From Mesobacillus subterraneus (GTDB lineage: Bacteria; Bacillota; Bacilli; Bacillales; Cytobacillaceae): a DNA stretch of 64,000 nucleotides. The position numbers and the translations under genes were made by a program. The stretch is taken from assembly GCF_020524355.2 (NCBI RefSeq), contig NZ_CP129019.1:868001-932000 (forward strand), read 5' to 3'. Within the stretch, counting starts at the first letter, position 1. Each line of letters starts with the position of its first letter. This document shows, piece by piece, positions 37,285-47,100 of the stretch. A model generated the notes under the pieces. That model was not told the origin of the DNA. It ran no database searches and saw only the letters and a program-made list of their open reading frames with translations.

Positions 37285-38143
37285 AGCCATTGCGTTATTG
37301 CGAAAAATACACATCCATCCTTTATTATGGGTGATCATCGCCCTTGCTGTTGCGACCGCGCATTTCATAGAGCTGATGATGGTGCTGCTGATTATTTTTG
37401 TTCATGAACTGGGACATGGTGCTGCAGCTTCTTTTTTTTCGTGGCGGATAAAGAAAATCTCCCTGCTTCCTTTTGGCGGGGTAGCTGAAATGGATGAGCA
37501 CGGGAACAGGCCATTAAAAGAAGAGTTGCTTGTTGTTCTGGCAGGCCCGCTGCAGCATGTTTGGATGATTGCGCTGTCTTATATCCTGTTTATCGCAGGG
37601 TTTTTCCCGGAAAAATGGCATTTGCTGTTCATTCAATATAATATGATGATCCTCTTGTTCAATCTTATCCCGATCTGGCCTTTGGATGGAGGCAAACTCG
37701 TGTTCATTTTGTTATCAATGAACAAATCATTTCAAGAAGCCCATCTGCGGACGATCTATGTATCAGCAGGTACATTGATGATATTCTCAGCAGTCCTTCT
37801 CATCATCGCCCCGTTGACATTGAATGTCTGGGTCATCATCGGTTTCCTGGCATTTTCGCTTTACTATGAATGGAAGCAGCGGCGATTTATCTTCATGCGT
37901 TTTTTGATGGAAAGGCATTATGGGAGACAGTTGGATTTGCGAGAGCTCAAGCCGATAAATGCAGCCGAAAATGAAATGGTCGACCAGGTCCTTGAAAAGT
38001 TCCAGCGTGGCTGTAAGCATCCAATCATCGTCAAGCAGCAGAACGGCACGGAAATGGTCATGGATGAGAATGAATTGCTCCATGCTTTTTTCAGTGAGAA
38101 GTTATTATCGGCGAAAATAGGAGATTTGCTTTACACCTTCTAA
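37277..38143 (+). CDS. spoIVFB: SpoIVFB, site-2-type intramembrane protease of pro-sigma-K
   Basis: This M50 metalloprotease activates sigma-K in the mother cell. The zinc motif HELGH (His43-His47) lies in a membrane helix, and the third ligand is in the PLDGGK motif (near 137). Six hydrophobic segments precede a C-terminal CBS-like domain (about 215-288). The TTG start overlaps the end of spoIVFA, consistent with coupled translation of inhibitor and protease. Confidence 0.95.
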   Translation: MNKAIALLRKIHIHPLLWVIIALAVATAHFIELMMVLLIIFVHELGHGAAASFFSWRIKKISLLPFGGVAEMDEHGNRPLKEELLVVLAGPLQHVWMIALSYILFIAGFFPEKWHLLFIQYNMMILLFNLIPIWPLDGGKLVFILLSMNKSFQEAHLRTIYVSAGTLMIFSAVLLIIAPLTLNVWVIIGFLAFSLYYEWKQRRFIFMRFLMERHYGRQLDLRELKPINAAENEMVDQVLEKFQRGCKHPIIVKQQNGTEMVMDENELLHAFFSEKLLSAKIGDLLYTF

Positions 38144-38156
38144 AATAGGATAATGA

Positions 38157-38191
38157 ATGCAGCGCAGACACTATTTGCGCTGCATTTTTTT
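38157..38191 (+). terminator. Terminator after spoIVFB
   Basis: ATGCAGCGCA (38157-38166) pairs with TGCGCTGCAT (38176-38185) and is followed by a T-run. Confidence 0.92.
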
Positions 38192-38208
38192 GCGGTTAAG
38201 GAGAAACG

Positions 38209-39663
38209 ATGTACAAGTTAATCATTAATGCAAATTCTAGAGAAAAGCGCTTCGCTTTGGTCAAAAATGGTGAAGTCGAAAAATTATATATTGAACAGCC
38301 AGACCAGCAATCGCTAGTCGGGAATATTTACCTTGGCACCGTAGAAAAAGTGATCCCGGGAATGAACGCAGCATTCGTGAATTTTGGCGAAGAAATAAGC
38401 GGCTTTCTTCAGAAAGATAAGTTAGCATCCTACATACTGTCCGATGACGAGAATAAAACGAACCGCTCGATCTCTTCCTATGTCCATCAAGGCGAGAAGT
38501 TCTTGGTTCAGGTTGAAAAAGATGCATCCGGAACAAAAGGAGCGAGGCTGACGGGAGTCATTGAATTACAGGGAGAGAACCTTATCTATATGCCCCAGGG
38601 AAAATATATAGCTGTTTCAAAAAAAGCAGACTCACCAGAGGTCAGAAATAAATGGAAAGACTTCGCCAGCCAGGTCAAAACGCCCGAGGAAGGTCTTATT
38701 TTCAGAACTGAAAGCCTGAATCAGACCGAGGAAACAATCATGCATGAGCTGGAGGAGCAGCGCCGTCGATACGCGCAAATGAAAAAGACGATTTCAACAA
38801 TGAAGAAGTCCGGAATCGTTCACACCCGTGATTACTTTTTTGAGCAGGCAGTGACAGCACTTCTATCTTTTGCAAATGGAGAAGTGATTACGGATTGCCT
38901 CGATTTCAAGAAAAGTATGGAGCGTCATATTACAGAAGGTATAGAGATAAAGCTTTATAATGGGAAAGATCATATTTTTTCTTTTTATAAAATCGAACAG
39001 GAAATCGAGCGTTTGCTTAAAAGGATTGTTTGGCTGGAAAAAGGAGCGTATATGGTCATTGATCAGGGTGAAGCACTTACGATGATTGATGTGAATACAG
39101 GAAAGTTTTCCGGCAAAACCGATTTGCGTGACACTATTATGAAAACGAATATGAATGCGGCAGTCGAAGCAGCAAGGCAAATCAGGCTCAGGGATCTTGC
39201 TGGCATCATTTTGATCGATTTTATTGATATGAAGGCTGATAGTGAACGGAGCAAGGTGCTGAAACTTATTCAAAACGAGCTGACCCAGGATGAACGCAGG
39301 ACAAGGGTCATCGGGTTTACGGAGCTTGGCATCCTCCAGTTGACAAGAAAGAAGACGAAACAGTCACTGGCCGAGACTCTGACCGAGAAATGCTGGACAT
39401 GCGGAGGTACAGGTCAGGTACTGAGCACGGAATCGGTCGCCTATACACTAGAGCGCGCATTGTGGGAGTACAAACACTCCGATTATGAAGAGATTCATGT
39501 CGCAGCGACGAATGAGGTCATACACACTTTTTCAGGTGAAGCTGATATCCATAAATTGAGGCTTGAAAAAGCACTTGGTTTTACGATAAAATTCTCGGTG
39601 TCAGACGCGGGGAAACCTTTTTATGAAATTCTTAAGGTTCGTGCTTCGACAGAACATGGTTGA
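38209..39663 (+). CDS. rng: Ribonuclease E/G family protein
   Basis: The 484-aa protein has the S1-like N-terminus (GNIYLGTVEKVIPGMNAAFV), the DNase I-like catalytic region with TMIDVNTGKFSG and GIILIDFIDM metal-binding aspartates, and the Zn-link CWTCGGTG. It matches RNase G rather than RNase E, having no long C-terminal scaffold. It should take part in rRNA 5' processing or mRNA decay. B. subtilis has no rng between spoIVFB and rplU, but other Bacillaceae do. Confidence 0.93.
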   Translation: MYKLIINANSREKRFALVKNGEVEKLYIEQPDQQSLVGNIYLGTVEKVIPGMNAAFVNFGEEISGFLQKDKLASYILSDDENKTNRSISSYVHQGEKFLVQVEKDASGTKGARLTGVIELQGENLIYMPQGKYIAVSKKADSPEVRNKWKDFASQVKTPEEGLIFRTESLNQTEETIMHELEEQRRRYAQMKKTISTMKKSGIVHTRDYFFEQAVTALLSFANGEVITDCLDFKKSMERHITEGIEIKLYNGKDHIFSFYKIEQEIERLLKRIVWLEKGAYMVIDQGEALTMIDVNTGKFSGKTDLRDTIMKTNMNAAVEAARQIRLRDLAGIILIDFIDMKADSERSKVLKLIQNELTQDERRTRVIGFTELGILQLTRKKTKQSLAETLTEKCWTCGGTGQVLSTESVAYTLERALWEYKHSDYEEIHVAATNEVIHTFSGEADIHKLRLEKALGFTIKFSVSDAGKPFYEILKVRASTEHG

Positions 39664-39700
39664 ACTAAGGCTGGCTATTAAAAGAACATTGATTATTATG

Positions 39701-39730
39701 TTGACACTTTTGCTCGGCATATGGTAGTAT
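39701..39730 (+). promoter_or_regulatory. Sigma-A promoter of the rplU operon
   Basis: TTGACA (39701-39706) and TAGTAT (39725-39730) are 18 bases apart in the rng-rplU gap. Confidence 0.75.
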
Positions 39731-39736
39731 TTTAAT

Positions 39737-39845
39737 GTTATTGTTTGTAGCACCCGTGCTACAACCGCTCACACCAGGTAATTAAGATTGCATTTTGCAA
39801 CGCCTGTTGATGGCGAGTCTGAGTCTAATGAGGAGGTGCACTGGA
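39737..39845 (+). promoter_or_regulatory. L21 leader RNA
   Basis: The untranslated leader of rplU has a strong hairpin (TTGTAGCA at 39745-39752 with TGCTACAA at 39757-39764, loop CCCG) followed by a second structured part (GTTGATGGCGAGTCTGAGTC) and the AGGAGGTG ribosome site. It matches in place and form the Bacillales L21 leader, thought to mediate autoregulation by the ribosomal protein. Confidence 0.75.
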
Positions 39846-40154
39846 ATGTACGCAATTATCGAAACTGGCGGCAAGCAAGTAAAGGTAGAAGAAGGACAAG
39901 CAATCTACATTGAAAAGCTAAACGCAGCTGAAGGCGAAACTGTAACTTTTGACAAGGTTCTTTTTGTAGGTGGCGATAACGTTAAAGTTGGTAGCCCAGT
40001 AGTTGAAGGCGCAACTGTAACTGCTAAAGTTGAAAAGAACGGCCGTCAAAAGAAAATCATCGTTTTCAAGTACAAAGCGAAAAAGAACAATCGTAAGAAG
40101 CAAGGTCATCGTCAGCCTTACACTAAAGTTGTTATCGAAAAGATCAACGCTTAG
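39846..40154 (+). CDS. rplU: 50S ribosomal protein L21
   Basis: The 102-aa protein begins [18 protein letters not shown] and carries the basic C-terminal [14 protein letters not shown] typical of L21. The ATG at 39846 follows GAGGAGGTG. First gene of the L21-Prp-L27 operon. Confidence 0.98.
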   Translation: MYAIIETGGKQVKVEEGQAIYIEKLNAAEGETVTFDKVLFVGGDNVKVGSPVVEGATVTAKVEKNGRQKKIIVFKYKAKKNNRKKQGHRQPYTKVVIEKINA

Positions 40155-40171
40155 GTTATAGGCGGATTACC

Positions 40172-40808
<637 letters not shown>

Positions 40809-40816
40809 GCCAAAGA

Positions 40817-40849
40817 GAAGCCCTAACCACTGCGGTTAGGGTTTTCTTG
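40817..40849 (+). terminator. Terminator of the rplU operon
   Basis: CCCTAACC (40821-40828) pairs with GGTTAGGG (40834-40841), loop ACTGC, then TTTTCTT. Confidence 0.92.
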
Positions 40850-40906
40850 TTGTTAAGGAATTCATAAAATTTGTTGAGTTATGGTTAACTCTATGAAATT
40901 TCCTTA

Positions 40907-41029
40907 ATCCAGCTCCAGCGCCTAGCCCTTCGAATCGTTTCGATTCTGCCAATGAAGTCAAAGAGCGACTTCACTGTCAGGCCCTCCAGCGCTTGCGTGG
41001 CTGAACGAGGCGCTTGCGCTTTTTGTTCT
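40907..41029 (+). repeat. Dispersed ~124-bp element, complete copy
   Basis: It begins ATCCAGCTCCAGCGCCTAG, has the AATGAAGTC...GACTTC hairpin and ends CGAGGCGCTTGCGCTTTTTG. It fills most of the 321-bp gap between rpmA and spo0B; the rest holds the rpmA terminator and an AT-rich stretch before spo0B with no gene. Confidence 0.85.
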
Positions 41030-41129
41030 ATTTATAGCTTCTATACTAAACAATATACATAATTAGCTTACGCAGAATGGCTTTTTTGTTATACTTACAC
41101 CAAGCAGTCTTATGAGTAGGAGTATGTGT

Positions 41130-41669
41130 ATGAATAAAGAGTGGGATACAATCGAGGTTTTGCGCCATGCACGCCATGATTGGATGAATCAGCTTCAACT
41201 AATTAAAGGGAATTTATCGCTGAATAAAGTGGACCGGGCTAAAGAGATCATTGAAGAAATTATCATGGAAGCCAGGCAGGATGCAAAGCTATCTAATTTA
41301 CATCTTCCTCAGTTTGCCTCTACATTGTTAACCTGCAATTGGGAGAATCATCATTTCCAATTGGAATATGAAGTAATGGACTCCCAGAACTTCCACAGAT
41401 TAGATGACCAGCTGTTGACAGGCTGGACAGAGCAGCTTTTTGATGCATTGAATTCTTCGATTGAACAATATCAGGAAAATCATCTCTCCGTCACAATTGA
41501 ACCGCAGGAGAAAGGAATCGGGTTCTTTTTTGATTTTAGCGGAATAATAAATGATAAAAATCGTTTGAAAAGGTTCCTGGACCAGCAGCCGGGTTACAAT
41601 ATGAAAGTAATGTCGGATGGCATTGTCGACGGGGAATTGACGATAGAAGTTTTTATGGAATCACTCTAG
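41130..41669 (+). CDS. spo0B: Sporulation phosphotransferase Spo0B
   Basis: Spo0B moves phosphate from Spo0F to Spo0A in the sporulation phosphorelay. The phosphorylated histidine is in RHARHDWMNQLQLIKGNLSL (His16 from the chosen start; family motif RHD). The rest is a degenerate ATPase-like domain. Product 179 aa. The ATG at 41130 lies seven bases after GGAG. obg follows after 45 bases. Confidence 0.93.
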   Translation: MNKEWDTIEVLRHARHDWMNQLQLIKGNLSLNKVDRAKEIIEEIIMEARQDAKLSNLHLPQFASTLLTCNWENHHFQLEYEVMDSQNFHRLDDQLLTGWTEQLFDALNSSIEQYQENHLSVTIEPQEKGIGFFFDFSGIINDKNRLKRFLDQQPGYNMKVMSDGIVDGELTIEVFMESL

Positions 41670-41714
41670 GGAAACATAGAACATAACAAATTTCAGACAG
41701 GTGGTAATGACATA

Positions 41715-43007
41715 ATGTTTGTCGATCAGGTTAAAATTTATGTAAAAGGCGGGGACGGCGGCGATGGAATGGTCGCGTTCCGACGTGAAAAATATGTTCC
41801 GAAGGGCGGCCCTGCCGGCGGCGACGGAGGTAACGGTGCCAATGTAGTTTTCCAGGTGGAAGAGGGACTGCGCACTCTGATGGATTTCAGATACCAGCGC
41901 CATTTCAAGGCACCGCGCGGCGAGCACGGAATGTCTAAAAACCAGCATGGTAAAAATTCAAAGGATATGATTGTCAAGGTTCCACCAGGGACAATTGTTT
42001 CCGATGCCGAGACCGGCGCGATCATTGCTGACCTGGTAGAGCATGGTCAGAAATCTGTCATCGCGAAGGGCGGACGCGGCGGACGTGGCAACTCACGTTT
42101 CGCAACACCGGCCAACCCTGCACCAGAGCTTTCCGAAAAAGGTGAACCAGGACAGGAAAGAGAAATCATCATGGAATTGAAATTGCTTGCAGATGTAGGG
42201 CTGGTAGGCTTCCCGAGCGTAGGGAAATCAACGTTGTTGTCTGTTGTTTCAGCAGCTAGACCGAAGATTGCAGAATACCACTTCACGACGATTGCACCGA
42301 ACCTGGGGATGGTCGAAACTGAAGACAACAGAAGCTTTGTTCTTGCGGACTTGCCAGGTCTTATCGAAGGTGCGCATTCAGGTGTCGGCCTTGGACATCA
42401 GTTCCTTCGCCATATCGAACGTACACGTGTCATCATCCATGTAATCGACATGGCCGCAACAGAAGGCCGCGATCCTTATGAGGATTACTTAACAATCAAC
42501 AACGAATTGAAAGAATATAACTTAAGGCTGACAGAGAGACCACAAGTAATTGTAGCCAATAAAATGGACATGCCTGATGCGGAAGAAAATCTGAAAGTGT
42601 TCAAGGAAAAGCTAGGGGACGAACACCCTGTTTTCCCTATCTCCGCTGTTACAAGAGAAGGTCTGCGTGAATTATTGTTCGCGGTAGCTGACCTGATTGA
42701 AAAGACTCCGGAGTTCCCTCTGATTGAAGAAGAGGAATTGGAAAAAGATGAAAACCGCGTGATGTACAAGCATGAAAAAGCAGAACAGGAATTCCAGATT
42801 ACCCGCGAATCGGATGGAACATTCGTCATTTCGGGTGACAGTATCGAAAGGCTGTTCAAGATGACAGATTTCTCTAGGGATGAATCTGTCCAAAGGTTCG
42901 CCCGCCAGATGCGCGGCATGGGCATTGATGATGCTCTTCGTGAAAGAGGCGCAAAAGATGGAGATACAGTCAAGCTGCTTGAATATGAATTTGAATTCGT
43001 GGAATAG
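41715..43007 (+). CDS. obg: GTPase Obg (CgtA)
   Basis: Obg is an essential ribosome-associated GTPase that also influences the stress response and sporulation entry. The 430-aa protein has the glycine-rich Obg fold (residues 1-158, [20 protein letters not shown]), a G domain (P-loop [29 protein letters not shown]) and a C-terminal OCT domain (about 350-430). AGGTGG lies ahead of the ATG. Confidence 0.97.
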   Translation: MFVDQVKIYVKGGDGGDGMVAFRREKYVPKGGPAGGDGGNGANVVFQVEEGLRTLMDFRYQRHFKAPRGEHGMSKNQHGKNSKDMIVKVPPGTIVSDAETGAIIADLVEHGQKSVIAKGGRGGRGNSRFATPANPAPELSEKGEPGQEREIIMELKLLADVGLVGFPSVGKSTLLSVVSAARPKIAEYHFTTIAPNLGMVETEDNRSFVLADLPGLIEGAHSGVGLGHQFLRHIERTRVIIHVIDMAATEGRDPYEDYLTINNELKEYNLRLTERPQVIVANKMDMPDAEENLKVFKEKLGDEHPVFPISAVTREGLRELLFAVADLIEKTPEFPLIEEEELEKDENRVMYKHEKAEQEFQITRESDGTFVISGDSIERLFKMTDFSRDESVQRFARQMRGMGIDDALRERGAKDGDTVKLLEYEFEFVE

Positions 43008-43021
43008 GCTTAAATGATTTT

Positions 43022-43060
43022 GGAAGGTCGATTAGCCATCACAGGTTAATCGGCTTTCCT
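43022..43060 (+). terminator. Hairpin terminator candidate after obg
   Basis: GGAAGGTCGATTA pairs with TAATCGGCTTTCC (two G-U pairs). A CTTTACATAATTG stretch follows rather than a pure T-run. Confidence 0.6.
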
Positions 43061-43130
43061 CTTTACATAATTGTTTTTTCGCATTTTATAAAAAAAATAA
43101 AAAAGCTGGCATTCTGATGGGGTGGTGGAG

Positions 43131-43583
43131 ATGAAGCAAAATCAAGATAGGAAGTTTTATCTTGTTCGTGAAGATGTCCTGCCTGAGGCGATGAAGAAGA
43201 CGCTTGAGGCAAAGGAAATGATCGAACGTGGTAAAGCAGAGTCGGTCTGGGATGCAGTTCAAAGGGTCGACTTGAGCCGGAGTGCATTTTACAAATACCG
43301 AGATACAGTCTTTCCGTTCCATACAGTGGTGAAGGAACGGATCATTACACTGTTTTTCCAGCTTGAAGACCGGTCTGGTACGCTATCTGAACTGCTGAGT
43401 ACGGTAGCTGAGACTGGCTGCAATGTTCTGACCATTCATCAGACGATTCCGCTGCAAAGCAGGGCGAATGTAACGCTAAGCTTGAATGTCACTGAAATGA
43501 GAGTCGAAATGGATGAGATGCTCGCAAGGCTGAAAAGACTGGAGTTTGTAGAAAAAGTTGAAGTACTGGGTTCAGGAGCTTAA
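43131..43583 (+). CDS. pheB: PheB, ACT-domain protein
   Basis: The 150-aa protein has an N-terminal segment [36 protein letters not shown], and a C-terminal ACT domain ([20 protein letters not shown]) of the amino-acid-binding type. In B. subtilis it lies between obg and pheA as here. The start is taken at ATG 43131 by homology; GTG codons just upstream are in frame. pheA begins 31 bases after the stop. Confidence 0.93.
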   Translation: MKQNQDRKFYLVREDVLPEAMKKTLEAKEMIERGKAESVWDAVQRVDLSRSAFYKYRDTVFPFHTVVKERIITLFFQLEDRSGTLSELLSTVAETGCNVLTIHQTIPLQSRANVTLSLNVTEMRVEMDEMLARLKRLEFVEKVEVLGSGA

Positions 43584-43614
43584 AGAGAGTGCTTTGCTGC
43601 AGGGGGAGATGGGC

Positions 43615-44457
43615 TTGAAAATTGGTTATCTTGGACCGGAAGCAACCTTTACGGATTATGCTGCCCGGCAATTATTTAAAGAGGCTGAGAGAATTCCGTT
43701 TGTGAGTATACCAGAATGCATGGATGCGGCCTCAGCAGGAGAAATTGATGCCGCAATCGTACCGCTGGAAAACTCCATCGAGGGTTCAGTTAATGTCACA
43801 ATCGATTATTTAGTCCATGAAACGGATCTTCAGATTGTTGGTGAAGCCGTGGTGCCAATCAGGCAGCATCTGCTGGTTCATGGGGATAATATCGGCAAGT
43901 GGAGGAAAACTGAGACGATTTGCAGCCATCCGCACGCACTAGCACAGTGCCATAAATTTTTACATAAAGAATTCAAAGGAATTCCTCTTGAACATATGTC
44001 ATCTACAGCCGCAGCGGCTAAATTTGTACAGAGTCATCCAGAAAGGAACATCGCTGCGATTGCCAATAGCCTTGCTGCAGAGGAATATGGATTAGTTATG
44101 GTTGAGCAAAATGTCCATGATTACAGTTATAACCATACGGTATTTGCTGTTCTGGCGAAGGAAGGTCATGACAGTTACATGGCTCCAACCGAAGAGTCCA
44201 AGACAAGCTTGATGATTACACTGCCTTCAGATCGAGCAGGAGCCCTCCATCAGGTGTTATCTGCTTTCTCATGGCGGAAGCTCAATTTGTCTAAAATTGA
44301 ATCACGCCCTATGAAAACAGGGTTGGGTAAATACTTTTTCATTATCGATATCAATTTGAAAATGGATGACGTATTAATTCCAGGAGCCATGGCTGAACTA
44401 GAAGCACTAGGCTGCACCGTTAAAATGCTTGGAAGCTATTCAAGCCATAGGGTATAA
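43615..44457 (+). CDS. pheA: Prephenate dehydratase
   Basis: PheA converts prephenate to phenylpyruvate in phenylalanine synthesis. The catalytic domain has KIGYLGPEATFTDYAA, VPLENSIEGSVNVTIDYL and the SSTAAAAKFV motif. The C-terminal ACT domain has KTSLMITLPSDRAGALHQVL and the ESRP signature for phenylalanine feedback. I chose the TTG at 43615, six bases after GGGGGAG; an ATG at 43609 directly abuts that site. Product 280 aa. Confidence 0.93.
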   Translation: MKIGYLGPEATFTDYAARQLFKEAERIPFVSIPECMDAASAGEIDAAIVPLENSIEGSVNVTIDYLVHETDLQIVGEAVVPIRQHLLVHGDNIGKWRKTETICSHPHALAQCHKFLHKEFKGIPLEHMSSTAAAAKFVQSHPERNIAAIANSLAAEEYGLVMVEQNVHDYSYNHTVFAVLAKEGHDSYMAPTEESKTSLMITLPSDRAGALHQVLSAFSWRKLNLSKIESRPMKTGLGKYFFIIDINLKMDDVLIPGAMAELEALGCTVKMLGSYSSHRV

Positions 44458-44488
44458 AAAAGATCCATCGAGTGTGATGGATCTTTTT
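44456..44488. terminator. Bidirectional terminator between pheA and niaR
   Basis: AGATCCATC (44461-44469) and GATGGATCT (44476-44484) form a perfect stem with A-run and T-run flanks, serving pheA on the plus strand and niaR on the minus strand. Confidence 0.93.
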
Positions 44489-44493
44489 GCATT

Positions 44494-45033
44494 CTATTCT
44501 AGATTAATCAGTAAATCTTCTTTTCTTAACGTCTCTTCTGCTTCATCGAGCGCCTTTTCTGTCGGAGCAGAAATTGTGTGCAAGTGGATTCCATCCGTTA
44601 ACTCTGATAAATAGGAAGCATTGGTGGCTCTGATTTTTTCCATGAACTGCTTAACTTCATTTCGATTTGAGACCATGATGGATGCTGTTAAATCCCCATA
44701 AACAGGGTGCTCGATTTTCACGTCCTTAACAGTTACTCCGTGATCAACAAGAAGCAGGAGTTCTTCTTCTGTCCTTTCAGGGCCATGGGAAACGGCAATG
44801 GTCCTTTCCGCTGCTGAAGGACGTGATGCATGCATATATAGATATCCCTGGCTGGTAGCAATGATTGGTTCGTTTTTCGCTTTAAGCAACGTAATATCGC
44901 CCACAATGACCTGTCTGCTTACATTCGTTATCGCCGAAAGCTCGCCTCCGGTTATGGGCTCTCTGCTTTCCTGCAGACGTTTCAGGATGTAAGCCCGGCG
45001 TTCATCTCCGAGAATTTTCGTAGGTTCCTTCAT
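44494..45033 (-). CDS. niaR: NAD-biosynthesis repressor NiaR (YrxA)
   Basis: NiaR represses nad and niacin uptake genes when nicotinate is present. The 179-aa protein has an N-terminal winged helix (RRAYILKRLQESREPITGGE, SRQVIVGDITLLKAKNEPI) and the C-terminal 3H domain with conserved histidines (SHGPE, VDHGV, IEHPVYGDL). It follows nifS in the same direction, as in B. subtilis, facing away from nadBCA. Confidence 0.94.
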   Translation of the reverse strand: MKEPTKILGDERRAYILKRLQESREPITGGELSAITNVSRQVIVGDITLLKAKNEPIIATSQGYLYMHASRPSAAERTIAVSHGPERTEEELLLLVDHGVTVKDVKIEHPVYGDLTASIMVSNRNEVKQFMEKIRATNASYLSELTDGIHLHTISAPTEKALDEAEETLRKEDLLINLE

Positions 45034-45092
45034 AATCCGATCGCTCCTTCGACTTCTTCATTCGAAAATTTTACCATAAAATCAGCTTGAAG

Positions 45093-46232
45093 TTAAACGG
45101 CCGGGATTTGAGCTGTGACTGCTGCAAGCATTTTTCCAAGATCGACTGCATCTTCCTGACTGGTTTCCCTCCCGAATGAAATTCTGAAGAATTCCTTTGC
45201 CTGTTTCCCTGTGATACCCATTGCAGACATCGTTTTTGCCGGTGAGAGCATGCCTGTATGACAAGCGGTACCCGTGGAAATCGCAAAGCCTTTGCGGTTG
45301 CATTCAAGAAGGACATATTGTCCCTCCAATCCCTTTATCGCCATTCCCATGATCCCTGTAAGCTGTTCATCGCCCTCTGCACCAAAAATCTCAATTGATT
45401 CCCTGACATCTGAAAGAGATTCGATTAGAGCCTCTCTTAATTTAATAAGTCTTTCTCTTTCTTTATCCATGAGGGAATGTGCTTTTTGCGCTGCAGCAGT
45501 CATTGCTGCGATTCCCGGGACATTAACCGTGCCAGGCCTGAAGCCTTTTTCATGTACAGTACCATCAATGTAAGGCCTCCAGGCAAGCTTGGGATTTACA
45601 TAAGCCACTCCAGTTCCTTTAGGTCCGTAAAACTTATGGCATGAAATCGAAAGGGCATCCACTCTTCCGGCAAGTGGAGCAATTGTAACTTTTCCAAAGG
45701 TCTGCACACAGTCCGTGTGAAACAGTATTTCTTTTGATCGGCAATAGTCAGCCAAATTGATGATTGGCTGGATTGTTCCGACTTCAGGATTCCCATGCTG
45801 AATCGAAACGAGCACAGTTTCGGGTCGGACAGCTTCGATGAAACGCTCAAGCTCAATTTTGCCATTTTGGTTCAAAGGGAGGAATGTGATCTCCCATCCT
45901 TCGCCTTCAAGCTTATTCATCAAATTATAGACGGAGGAATGTTCTGCTGCCCCGGTAATAATATGATTGCCGTGTTTTCTTTTGGCAGAGAGGAGAGCCA
46001 TAATGCCAAGGTAATTCGCTTCAGATCCTCCACTTGTAAAATAAATCCCAGCCTTATCAACACCAAGCAAGCGCGCGAATTCCTGTCTGCAGCTCTCCAA
46101 TAGATTAGCAGAAGCACTGCCCGCTTCATGAAGGCTCTGACTATTTCCAAAGTACTTTGTCGATGCCTGAATAAAAATATCTGCCGCATCATGGTCAAGC
46201 GGACAAGTTGCCGCGTAATCAAAATATTTCAT
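45093..46232 (-). CDS. nifS: NifS-like cysteine desulfurase of the NAD operon
   Basis: This PLP enzyme (379 aa) takes sulfur from cysteine, most likely for the Fe-S cluster of NadA. The PLP lysine lies in SISCHKFYGPKGTG and the catalytic cysteine in STGTACHTGM. I chose the ATG at 46232 (MKYFDYAAT) after AGGAGCG. It is transcribed away from nadB with array B between them, and toward niaR. Confidence 0.93.
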   Translation of the reverse strand: MKYFDYAATCPLDHDAADIFIQASTKYFGNSQSLHEAGSASANLLESCRQEFARLLGVDKAGIYFTSGGSEANYLGIMALLSAKRKHGNHIITGAAEHSSVYNLMNKLEGEGWEITFLPLNQNGKIELERFIEAVRPETVLVSIQHGNPEVGTIQPIINLADYCRSKEILFHTDCVQTFGKVTIAPLAGRVDALSISCHKFYGPKGTGVAYVNPKLAWRPYIDGTVHEKGFRPGTVNVPGIAAMTAAAQKAHSLMDKERERLIKLREALIESLSDVRESIEIFGAEGDEQLTGIMGMAIKGLEGQYVLLECNRKGFAISTGTACHTGMLSPAKTMSAMGITGKQAKEFFRISFGRETSQEDAVDLGKMLAAVTAQIPAV

Positions 46233-46320
46233 GGGTTCGCTCCTGTTCAATATTATTGGCTTGTATGTGCCCGGTAATATGAGTTTCTTGTATTAAGGTT
46301 ATATGAAGGTTCAACTTTTG

Positions 46321-46985
46321 CCCGAAAACTGTCTTTCTATCGAATCTCGGTAACAAAGAAGAGCCCACATGTGCTCGAAATCTGTGTGTTTTCCGGATCT
46401 CGGTAACAAGAAGGGCCAACATGTGCCCGAAATCTGTGTGTTTTCCGGATTTCGGTAACAAGAAGGGCCAACATGTGCCCGAAATCTGTGTGTTTTCCGA
46501 ATCTCGGTAACAAGAAGGGCCAACATGTGCCCGAAATCAGACTTTCTTACGAATCTCGGTCACAAGAAGAGCCAACATGTGCCCGAAACCTGAGTGTTTT
46601 CCGGATCTCGGTAACAAGAAGGGCCAACATGTGCCCGAAACCTGAGTGTTTTCCGGATCTCGGTAACAAGAAGAGCCAACATGTGCCCGAAATCTGTGTG
46701 TTTTCCGAATCTCGGTCACAAGAAGAGCTAACATGTGCCCGAAATCAGACTTTCTTACGAATCTCGGTCACAAGAAGAGCTAACATGTGCCCGAAATCAG
46801 ACTTTCTTACGAATCTCGGTCACAAGAAGAGCTAACATGTGCCCGAAATCAGACTGTCTTACGAATCTCGGTCACAAGAAGGGCCAACATGTGCCCGAAA
46901 TCAGACTTTCTTACGAATCTCGGTCACAAGAAGAGCTAACATGTGCCCGAAACGTTGCTTTCGCTCGTATTACTGTAACAGGGGT
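46321..46985. repeat. Array B: 13 tandem units of 52 bp with CCGAAAT palindromic arms
   Basis: Units begin at 46321, 46374 and then every 52 bp to 46946; the first has one extra A, the last is degenerate. A typical unit is CCCGAAATC, 12-13 bases, GATCTCGG, then TAACAAGAAGGGCCAACATGTG. CCGAAATC and GATTTCGG are perfect inverted repeats in the unit at 46426; elsewhere GATCTCGG leaves one mismatch (a G-U pair on the minus strand). Two inner subtypes occur (TGTGTGTTTTCCG and AGACTTTCTTACG), in blocks. Open frames crossing it arise only from the repeat. The gap from nifS to nadB (46233-47100) otherwise holds the nadB promoter. Function unknown. Confidence 0.95.
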
Positions 46986-47031
46986 GCAGTCTCTGCAGTT
47001 ATTGCTTTATCCTCCATCAAAATAAAAGTTC

Positions 47032-47060
47032 TTGTCAACAGTGTAATTCTGTGTAAATAT
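47032..47060 (+). promoter_or_regulatory. Candidate promoter of nadBCA
   Basis: TTGTCA (47032-47037) and TAAATA (47054-47059) are 16 bases apart, about 40 bases before the nadB start. Confidence 0.5.
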
Positions 47061-47076
47061 AGATGTCAAGACACCT
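47061..47076 (+). promoter_or_regulatory. Candidate NiaR operator
   Basis: AGATGTC, AA, GACACCT is an inverted repeat (six of seven pairs) directly downstream of the nadB -10 box, where a repressor could block initiation. The niaR gene is in the same locus. The match to a known NiaR motif is from memory and uncertain. Confidence 0.45.
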
Positions 47077-47100
47077 GTTAATCCAGGAGGCTATCACTAT

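Noticed and set aside
46219..47081. Several 65-120 residue open frames with repeats such as CARNQTFLRISVTRR on both strands
   Set aside because: They are by-products of a 52-bp repeat that cycles through three frames every 156 bp; none has a ribosome site or a non-repeat domain.
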